Assembly (NCBI RefSeq): GCF_003286085.1
Contig: NW_020825332.1
Location: 1,483,001 to 1,547,000, forward strand
Direction of reading: 5' to 3'
Source: Drosophila persimilis
Taxonomy: Eukaryota; Arthropoda; Insecta; Diptera; Drosophilidae
DNA length: 64,000 bases
The notes below the pieces were generated by a model that saw only the letters and a list, made by a program, of their open reading frames with translations, made no database searches and was not told the DNA's origin. Both the position numbers and the translations under genes were made by a program. The first letter of the stretch is position 1. Every line of letters starts with the position of its first letter. This document shows, in pieces, positions 48,227-56,310 of the stretch.

Positions 48227-50111
48227 ATGGTACGCAGTGTAAGCCTTAGGGCGAATCTGTCTATAGAAGTATAGACACCCAAACATTTGGAGACAAGCCA
48301 ATCGCGGCTTTAAAGGACTATTTTTTTTCTGCCTGAAAATGAAACTGATTGGCATATCGTTTCCTGTGTTTTTACAGAAATTCTTCCTGATCGCTTTTGC
48401 CGTGATCGCAGCCGTGGCTGCTGATGTCAGCCACCTGCCCTCCAACGAGTACTTGCCCCCAGTGGTGCAGGAGTCCCAGATCATCGCTGCTCCCAGCAAC
48501 GAATATCTGCCTCCCGTCCAGGCCGAGGCGGCCCCCGCCCATGAGCTTGCCGATGATGGCTACCGTTACAAGACCCACAAGCGTGTGGTCCTCCGCCGTC
48601 ACCGTCGTGATGTCAACGAGCTCTCCAACGAGTACCTGCCCCCTGTCCAGGAGGCTGTTGCTCCTTCCAACGAGTACCTGGCTCCCGCTGTCGATACCGT
48701 CCTGGCTGATGATGGCTACCGTTACAAGACCAACAAGCGTGTGGTGATCCGTCGTCATCGTCGTGATGTCAACGAGCTCTCCAACGAGTACCTGCCTCCC
48801 GTTGCCGCTCCTTCCAACGAGTACCTGCCTCCCGCACAGGTTGCCGCCCCTGCTCCCATCCCAGTCGAGATTGCTGCTCCCATCCAGGTTGCCGCTCCAG
48901 CCCCAGTTCAGATTGAGGCTGCCCCAGCTCATGAGCTCGCCGATGATGGTTACCGCTACAAGACCCACCGTCGCGTTGTCTACCGTCGCCACCGTCGTGA
49001 TGTCAACGAGCTGCCCTCCAACGAGTACCTGCCCCCAGTCCAGGAGGCTGTTGCTCCTTCCAACGAGTACCTGGCTCCCGCTGTCGATACCGTCCTGGCT
49101 GATGATGGCTACCGTTACAAGACCAACAAGCGTGTGGTGATCCGTCGTCATCGTCGTGATGTCAACGAGCTCTCCAACGAGTACCTGCCCCCTGTCCAGG
49201 AGGCTGTTGCTCCTTCCAACGAGTACCTGGCTCCCGCTGTTGATACCGTCCTGGCTGATGATGGCTACCGTTACAAGACCAACAAGCGTGTGGTGATCCG
49301 TCGTCATCGTCGTGATGTCAACGAGCTCTCCAACGAGTACCTGCCCCCTGTCCAGGAGGCCGTTGCTCCTTCCAACGAGTACTTGGCTCCCGCTGTCGAT
49401 ACCGTCCTGGCTGATGATGGCTACCGTTACAAGACCAACAAGCGTGTGGTGATCCGTCGTCATCGTCGTGATGTCAACGAGCTCTCCAACGAGTACCTGC
49501 CCCCTGTCCAGGAGGCCGTTGCTCCTTCCAACGAGTACTTGGCTCCCGCTGTCGACACCGTCCTGGCTGATGATGGCTACCGTTACAAGACCAACAAGCG
49601 TGTGGTGATCCGTCGTCATCGTCGTGATGTCAACGAGCTCTCCAACGAGTACCTGCCCCCTGTCCAGGAGGCCGTTGCTCCTTCCAACGAGTACCTGGCT
49701 CCCGCTGTCGATACCGTCTTGGCTGATGATGGCTACCGTTACAAGACCAACAAGCGTGTGGTGATCCGTCGTCATCGTCGTGATGTCAACGAGCTCTCCA
49801 ACGAGTACCTGCCCCCTGTCCAGGAGGCCGTTGCTCCTTCCAACGAGTACTTGGCTCCCGCTGTCGACACCGTCCTGGCTGATGATGGCTACCGTTACAA
49901 GACCAACAAGCGTGTGGTGATCCGTCGTCATCGTCGTGATGTCAACGAGCTCTCCAACGAGTACCTGCCCCCTGTCCAGGAGGCCGTCGCTCCCTCCAAC
50001 GAGTACTTGGCTCCCGTTGCCAACGACGTTGAGGCCGCTCCCGCTCACATCTTGGCAGATGATGGCTACCGGTACAAAACCCACAAGCGTGTTGTGATCC
50101 GTCGTCATTAA
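48227..50111 (+). CDS. Secreted GYR/YLP repeat precursor with nine furin-like sites
   Basis: The coding exons are ATG 48227-48229 and 48378-50111, with a 148-base intron (GTACGC...TACAG), giving 578 residues. The signal peptide is MKFFLIAFAVIAAVAA and the mature start is DVSHLPSNEYLPPV. Ten units follow, each with SNEYLPP, SNEYLAP and ADDGYRYKT blocks and a basic KRVVIRRHRR tail. Nine units continue directly into DVNEL; the last ends at RRH and stop. Seven units share the same 52-residue form. RHRR fits the furin rule R-x-K/R-R, so the chain could be cut into near-identical peptides of about 50 residues in the secretory pathway; this is a prediction. YLP and GYR motifs are known from Drosophila cuticle-associated proteins. 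An in-frame ATG at 48339 inside the intron could start a retained-intron form. It may correspond to CG11350, unverified. Confidence 0.9.
49017..49952 (+). repeat. Six tandem 156-bp coding units
   Basis: Units begin at 49017, 49173, 49329, 49485, 49641 and 49797 and differ only by scattered third-position changes. The units at 49485 and 49797 appear identical, giving a 312-bp higher-order period. A seventh canonical unit lies apart, at about 48631-48780. Confidence 0.92.
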
Positions 50112-51218
50112 ACCATGCGAGATCTGTTCTACTAAGTGATCGAGTTGTACTCATTTTGGAGTGCAAACTTTATAATAAGAATTTTTTTCTGCATTCCTTT
50201 CCTTTTCATTGAAGAAATATAAAAATACGATAACGATTCCATAAATATTTTTGTTGTTTTTCGTTTGGGCTTATTCAAGGACCTTTTTAATGCGTTATTC
50301 CTAAATAATCCGACTAGGATTAACTTTTTGGGAACCTTAGTTAATTATATCTGTTATATCAATACAATAGATCTTCGATTATTTCGAATCTATTTCATCA
50401 ATCTGGATTGACACTCCTGGTGTCTCTCTCGCCGATCTTCTGTTCGCTCTGTTTTTGTGGTTGGGAATTCGCCTCGTAGCGAATCGCTCGTTTTTGCTTT
50501 GTCTAGGGATCGCAATTGGCAATAGCCAACCCACATATGTATGTATATCTATGTGATCTAGTTTGATATCAACTATTTCGTGTCTATTTTAAGTATTTCG
50601 AGATTGTGTAGGCATCGGTGCTAGTCCACAGATTTCATTCAAGCAATCGTCTTAGACAGTCAGAGCAGAGCTTCTCTTTCGACATTGAGATCGTGATTTA
50701 TTTCCGTACGTACATAAGAGGTGCTGCTCTTTTTGTATCAATATGTTGAGTATCTTAAACGGACCGGCCTTTTCTCAGCTACATCCGACTACTCATCATG
50801 TTTTATTGAGGAGTCATAGAACTCGATTAATTCAAAGTTGATTAAACCGAAATATAATTATAAGTAATTAAGCAAATGGAGTTCGTGGATCAGCAGCGGC
50901 ACGCGTTCATCTGAGAGAAATTTCACGAGTGCGGATGGATGTCACAATGGAACCTGATCTTTGATATGGGGAATTGGGCATTATTGGTTATTAAATGGAT
51001 GGTTCATTGTCGGATCCGCGCGGGGAGAAAGGGGGACCCCCAGTGGGCCGGCAAAAGCAATAGCACACGCGGCGGGAACTCGACTGCCCGAAACCCGTTG
51101 CAAAACCTGATTGCAAAAACTATAATGGATATGTTTTGGCGGTGTCACTAAATACGAAATTCATAAATTAAGAAGACAAATGCTAATTAGGTATAGCAGT
51201 GGCCGATGATTAGAATCA
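50112..51218. other. 3' UTR and intergenic sequence
   Basis: No gene seen. AATATAAAAATA near 50215 may serve as a weak poly(A) region for the upstream gene. Sequence up to the next TATA box is unremarkable. Confidence 0.5.
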
Positions 51219-51253
51219 TATAAATAAGCAGCAGAACTTTGGCTAAGGCATCA
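51219..51253 (+). promoter_or_regulatory. Core promoter of the SYSAPA-repeat gene
   Basis: TATAAATAA starts at 51219, and initiator TCACTT has its A at 51253. Confidence 0.7.
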
Positions 51254-51303
51254 CTTCCATTTGCATTCTACAATCGACTGGACAGCCGACCAAGCCAGCA
51301 AAA

Positions 51304-52692
51304 TGGTACTACTACCGTCCTTCTCGAAAGGATTACCCACACAGCCGCTACAGGATAACTAATTTTTTTAATTTTTTTTTTTCGCAGAAACTGTTGTTGA
51401 TCTGCGCATTTGTTGCCGCCGTGGCAGCTACTTCCCCTAGCAGCGAGTACTTGCCCCCCGCATACGGTGCCGCCTCGGCTCCAGTTGCTTCCTACGCCGC
51501 AGAGGCTTCGGCTCCAGTTGAGTCCTACTCTGCCCCAGCCCAGGCCAGCTACACCGCTGCCGCTTCTGCCCCAGCAGTGTCCTACTCGGCCCCCGCTCAG
51601 GCTGTGTCCTACTCGGCTCCCGCTCAGGCTACCTACACCGCTGCCGCGTCTGCCCCAGCTGTGTCCTACTCGGCTCCCGCTCAGGCTGTGTCCTACTCGG
51701 CTCCCGCTCCAGCTGTGTCCTACTCGGCTGCTGCTTCGGCCCCGGCTGTATCTTACTCTGCCCCAGCTCCATCTTACACCGCTGCTGCTTCGGCCCCAGC
51801 TGCATCCTACTCCGCTCCTGCTGAGTACGAGACCGCTGCTTCCGAGCCCGCACACACCTTCTCGGCCAACGATGGATACCGCTACAAGACCCACCGTCGT
51901 CGCGTCATCCGTCGCCACCGTCGTGATGTGAGCCACCTGCCCTCCAACGATTACCTGCCCCCCTTCCAGGGAGCTGCTTCCGCACCAACCTCTGAGTACC
52001 TGCCCCCAGCAGCGTCTGCCCCAGCTCCAGTCTACCAGGCCGCTCCAGCTGTGTCCTACTCTGCCCCTGCTGCCTCCTACTCTGTTGCTGCTTCGGCCCC
52101 TGCTGCTTCCTACTCCGCTCCTGCTGAGTACGAGACCGCTGCTTCCGAGCCTGCACACAGCTTCTCGGCCAACGATGGATACCGCTACAAGACCCAGCGT
52201 CGTCGCGTCCTCCGTCGCCACCGTCGTGATGTGAGCCATCTGCCATCCAACGAGTACCTGCCCCCAGCAGCCTCTGCCCCAGCTCCAGTCTACCAGGCCG
52301 CTCCTGCACCATCCTACACCGCCGCTGCTTCGGCTCCAGCTGTGTCCTACTCTGCCCCAGCTCAATCTGTGTCCTACTCGGCTCCCGCTCCAGCTGTGTC
52401 CTACTCGGCTGCTGCCTCTGCTCCAGCTGTGTCCTACTCGGCCCCAGCTCAGACTTACTCTGCCCCTGCTGCATCCTACTCTGCGCCAGCTCCAGTCTAC
52501 CAGGCCGCTGCCTCCGCACCAGCTGTGTCCTACTCGGCCCCAGCTGAATCCTACTCCGCCCCGGCTGCATCCTACTCTGCTCCTGCTGAGTACGAGACCG
52601 CTGCTTCCGAGCCAGCACACAGCTTCTCGGCCACCGATGGATACCGCTACAAGACCCAGCGTCGTCGCGTCATCCGCCGCCACAGATATTGA
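51304..52692 (+). CDS. Secreted SYSAPA-repeat GYR protein with two internal furin-like sites
   Basis: The coding exons are ATG 51304-51306 and 51388-52692, with an 81-base intron (GTACTA...CGCAG), giving 435 residues. The signal peptide is MKLLLICAFVAAVAA and the mature start TSPSSEYLPPAYGA lacks DVSHL. The body is built of SAPAVSYSAPAQ repeats. Three copies of EYETAASEPAH-FSA-DGYRYKT close three large units. The first two continue as RRHRRDVSHLPSN(D/E)YLPP, and the last ends RRHRY and stop. RHRR is a furin-type site, and what follows it is the DVSHLPSNEYLPP start found at the mature N-terminus of the gene just upstream. The two genes are therefore close tandem relatives. Probable cuticle matrix protein. 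AATAAA is at 52807-52812. Confidence 0.9.
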   Translation, partial: WYYYRPSRKDYPHSRYRITNFFNFFFSQKLLLICAFVAAVAATSPSSEYLPPAYGAASAPVASYAAEASAPVESYSAPAQASYTAAASAPAVSYSAPAQAVSYSAPAQATYTAAASAPAVSYSAPAQAVSYSAPAPAVSYSAAASAPAVSYSAPAPSYTAAASAPAASYSAPAEYETAASEPAHTFSANDGYRYKTHRRRVIRRHRRDVSHLPSNDYLPPFQGAASAPTSEYLPPAASAPAPVYQAAPAVSYSAPAASYSVAASAPAASYSAPAEYETAASEPAHSFSANDGYRYKTQRRRVLRRHRRDVSHLPSNEYLPPAASAPAPVYQAAPAPSYTAAASAPAVSYSAPAQSVSYSAPAPAVSYSAAASAPAVSYSAPAQTYSAPAASYSAPAPVYQAAASAPAVSYSAPAESYSAPAASYSAPAEYETAASEPAHSFSATDGYRYKTQRRRVIRRHRY

Positions 52693-52806
52693 ACGGTTTA
52701 GCAGTTGAGGCTCCCCCAACAAACCCAGCCAAACACTGCTTTGGTTTCGGGTTCTTCGGTCACTTGTACCGAAAAATTGTTAGGGAACGAAATTGATAAA
52801 TTCAAA

Positions 52807-52812
52807 AATAAA
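52807..52812 (+). terminator. Poly(A) signal of the SYSAPA-repeat gene
   Basis: AATAAA 115 bases past the stop. Confidence 0.6.
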
Positions 52813-53477
52813 ACAGTTACAAAATATAACCCATTGGTGTTCACTTTCTAAATACATTTATTCAGCTTTTTTTTTATTTCACAATCACTATTATTTAACT
52901 TTTAAATATAGTGAAAAATAGATGTTCAAACAATCAAGTGCCATCGCACTACTATGATGGTTTAATTGATCCCCAATTTAAGGCATGTGGAGATCTCTTT
53001 TGACCATTAAGGTCCGAACAAACCGAGGAGCCTCTGATCGCCTTAGGGTCTTCGTTTGCATAATTATTATTATTCTTAGATGAATTTTTGTTGCTTATTT
53101 TGGAATATCTTTAATATATAAGAGGACACAAAATTTTCACTTTTTAAAGTGTTCGACTTGTTCAATATCCTGCACGACTCGTGTGGTTTTTTAACAATGC
53201 AAAGCCACTCTTTAAGATGGGATGGAATTCGGAGATCGAAAATGAAACCCTGAAAAACAAAATTCAAAATTCTATTGTCTATATGTATGGGCGATCGGCA
53301 TCTTATTATGAAATAAATTCAATTTATTTAAATAATTAAAAAGCATTTTTAAACCGTATTCGGCCGGAGATAACGCATTCCACTTAGAGCTCGATCATGG
53401 GGGACGGTCATCGCCAGTTCAGTGCAACAGCATCAAAACACCAGTGTCATGATCCGAAGATGGTCGAAATGCCATCA
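52813..53477. other. Intergenic, no gene seen
   Basis: AT-rich spacer between the SYSAPA-repeat gene and a relic of its 3' end. Confidence 0.5.
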
Positions 53478-53620
53478 GAGGCGATGGCCGCGCCGCGTCG
53501 TCTGAAGCCACAGATTTTGAGGTGCCCCTAACGAACCCAGCCAGTAAATCCAGTTTCGATTTTCGGGTTCTTCAGAAGTGCAATCTTGAAATATATTCCC
53601 AAAGTTGATCACTTTCTAAG
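53478..53620 (+). pseudogene. Relic of the 3' end of a SYSAPA/GYR gene
   Basis: GCGATGG, CGTCG, GCCACAGATTTTGA, then GAGGTGCCCCTAACGAACCC and GGGTTCTTC occur in the same order as in the last codons and 3' UTR of the intact gene at 52640-52790 (CGATGG, CGTCGTCGCG, GCCACAGATATTGA, GAGGCTCCCCCAACAAACCC, GGGTTCTTC). No open frame, promoter or upstream repeats remain. It is best read as the remnant of a further tandem copy. Confidence 0.65.
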
Positions 53621-54186
53621 CTATGAAAACCGAGAACAGGAAACCAACAAAAAGTAAAATCTATTCAAAGTGAAGATTTGTATTAATTACGAACTAGGAT
53701 ACATAAAACAATCGATTTCTGTCGTCAAGCACGAACACAGAATATCACCGGCAGCGAAGCGGAAACTTGTTTCATGAATCACAAGTTCATTATAATTTAT
53801 ACAGGTTCAATTTGGCTTGTGAGCTGCTTTGAAGCAACTTCTACGTGAATTTTACATGAAAAAAGCAAATGAAAATTGTTTGAGCATAGCATACTTTTGG
53901 GGCTCTGATATTAGGGATAACGGAGGCTTTAGACACTGCTGATTCCATGGGGCTTATACGAAAACAAATCGGCCAAATTTTCCGACGAAAAGTGAAGAAA
54001 AATTAGAAATTTTGGATGTTTTTGTTAAAAGAAATCGCTTCAAACCACCCTATCTGATAGAAAATTGCTTGATTAATCCGTTAAAAGTCCAGATGGGAGA
54101 ACAGATTTCAGTTCACCATTAAAATTTCTTCATATTCGGCCATTTGACGTCAAAAAAAATGGCACAAGTCGTTAGTGCATTCGGTT
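53621..54186. other. Intergenic, no gene seen
   Basis: AT-rich spacer between the relic and the dispersed repeat; no coding signal. Confidence 0.5.
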
Positions 54187-55180
54187 GAGATTAAGATTAA
54201 TTATGCAAAGAGGACAGAAAAACAGTAAAGATTCACTCTCGTTTCTCACTTGCCTTTTGGCCCATATTCTTGGGCGGATACGATTTCTTTGCTGCATTTG
54301 CTGCTCCTTTCCCTCACACCGGCAATTCTGTAAAACGTGGACCGTTAGACTACGAAACCGCGAACGAACGATTTACGAGACGAAAACGCAAACACACACA
54401 AGAACGACAAAAAAAATTCCATAGAAATTTCAATAAGAGCACATATTTATGGTATATTCATATAAGGTGAGCCAACAGGAGTGAAGTTTCGTGTGGAAGC
54501 ACCAACGAGAGAGAGTCAGATCACCAATATTATGAATGGCCCACCCCACCTCATAATGAAGCACTTGGTACGAGAGAGCGTCGATTCTAAGAACTCACTC
54601 TTTGTTTATTGCGAGTTCCTCTTCTTCCTCATTGCGTGATTTACATGATGGAGTGGGAAAGGGACACAGCTCGGTGCTTGTTTTGCATTTTGCATTCGAA
54701 AAAAGAAACACACACACATTGCCAGAGATCAAGTGACTGAGGGGAAAAAGGGGTTGTGCATTAAAAACGTTTGTTTATTGTACATTAAATGCTACACTTT
54801 TTACACTCCACTTTCAGTTTTGTTTTCCTTCGCCGCTCTGCATTTTTCATTTGCCAGTTTGTTGACTGTGTGAGGGGGAGAGGGTTAAAGTGTTGTGCAT
54901 TTGCTTTGGCATGCGGTGGGAGAGAGAAGGAGAAGAACAGAAACGATGAGAACTTCCAATATGCTCTCATCTTCTCTCTGCTTTTGCAGTTGTGTGAATA
55001 AGGAAGAACAACAAAAAATGAGCGGGCACTAATCCACCTACGCATCTCTTCAGCTCTCTCACACTTTCATTTTTTCACCCGGCTTAAGCGCGCGTTTCCC
55101 AGTCAGCTCCGCGTTTCAGACCCGTGAAAAGAGGGAAAAGTGGAAAATCAAACGGGAAAAAAGTCGCACAGCTTTGTAGA
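54187..55180 (+). repeat. Dispersed repeat, copy B (pairs with 28953-30330)
   Basis: About 600 bases from 54203 match copy A closely in direct orientation, with small deletions. The part around 54866-54960 matches 30204-30290. The part at 55030-55180 matches copy A at 29720-29880 in reverse orientation. No coding capacity is seen. Confidence 0.7.
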
Positions 55181-55789
55181 ACTGAATAAAAACAACAAAT
55201 ATATCACGAAATTTAAATAAGAGCACGAGAAAGTCATTAAAACAGTGCGGGGGCGAACCCAGCGGCAAAATTGCTGAGTAAAATCAACGGAAAATGTGTA
55301 AGTGTACATATGTGGAAGTGAAGTGCAACGAGTGTTTTGATTTTTTTTTTTTTTATTTGCAAAATTTGCACATGACATGCGTTTGGTCACGTGATCTCGC
55401 GTTTTAGTAGATGTCCGAATGTGAAAAAAGGCGAGAAGAGCGCAAGAAGGGCGCAAGGAAGGAGAGAAGGAAGCTGAACGAATGTGCGAGCGCTCTCCAT
55501 GCAAGTGTGTCAACAGTATAAGGTGCGACATTTCAGATCGTGGAATATGTCCCTCTCTCTTCGTTTTCATAGTATGCGCATATCGTGAGAGGGTAACCTC
55601 ACCTAATGTCCTTCCATTGGAATTACTCTTACCAAATCGATTTACGTGCATGCGTGTGCGGAGCTGACTTCGGTGCTTAAAAAACGACAAAAACGGGAAA
55701 CTCGCGCGCGGTAAAAAGACTGCAGAAAAAGGTGGAGAAATATGGATGGAAAGGTTAGTTTTATTTATTGTTTCCTTGTTATTGTTCAA
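55181..55789. other. Sequence right of repeat copy B
   Basis: Rich in GAGAG/CTCTC and CGCGCG words, with no recognisable gene. It may belong to the same repeat family, as its GA-rich composition resembles copy A's right part. Confidence 0.4.
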
Positions 55790-55905
55790 CTCTAGCCATA
55801 CCGGTGCGTGACGCCACTTGATGTGCTTCAATGCCGAGTCTATATCGGCATGCATGCCTGTCCGTCCGACCGTGTGTCCGTCTCGTTTAACCCCTAGCTC
55901 TTACA
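55790..55905 (+). mobile_element. mini-me-type core fragment, copy 4
   Basis: GCCGAGTCTATATCGGCAT followed by a GTCY array (GTCCGTCCGACCGTGTGTCC) is the mini-me core and microsatellite. The rest of the element is not recognisable. Confidence 0.55.
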
Positions 55906-56310
55906 GACTAAGATTTGATCTCTTCTGATGGGAAAGGCATTCCTGGTAAAATGTAAAGATTAAACCCCAACAATATTTAGTGGAGTATCCCAAATCGACT
56001 AAGCCCAAAGTTGAGATAAATTATAGATTAACAAACACACGATTAACATTCACATAGGTCGTTTAATTTCGGCAGCGCTGCGTAATCTTTAAAAAAAATT
56101 TAATAAACATATTTTAATGACTAAGTTCGATCGTAGAGTTCGCAGGCAGGACCCTGGTATATCATTAAAATTAAGTATTAAATTAAATTATTACAGTTAA
56201 TTACAAATATTCAATTTCGTACGTTCCTAAGGATCACTATGTGCACACAGAGGCAATCGTGTCATTTGATCAGTGATCGGTGCGGGGGTGGAGGGGCGAC
56301 GGATGAGGGA
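55906..56310. other. Intergenic and likely 3' UTR of the GYxYPKP gene
   Basis: AT-rich; no canonical minus-strand AATAAA is seen close to the stop of the following gene. Confidence 0.45.

Noticed and set aside
48372..50108. A 578-codon open frame on the minus strand across the furin-site gene
   Set aside because: It is an exact shadow of the 156-bp repeats: once one unit is open on the reverse strand, all copies are. It has no signal, promoter or splice context of its own.
51268..52722. A 484-codon minus-strand frame over the SYSAPA gene
   Set aside because: Low-complexity Ser/Gly/Val-rich translation of repeats; the plus-strand frame has the signal peptide, TATA box and family motifs.
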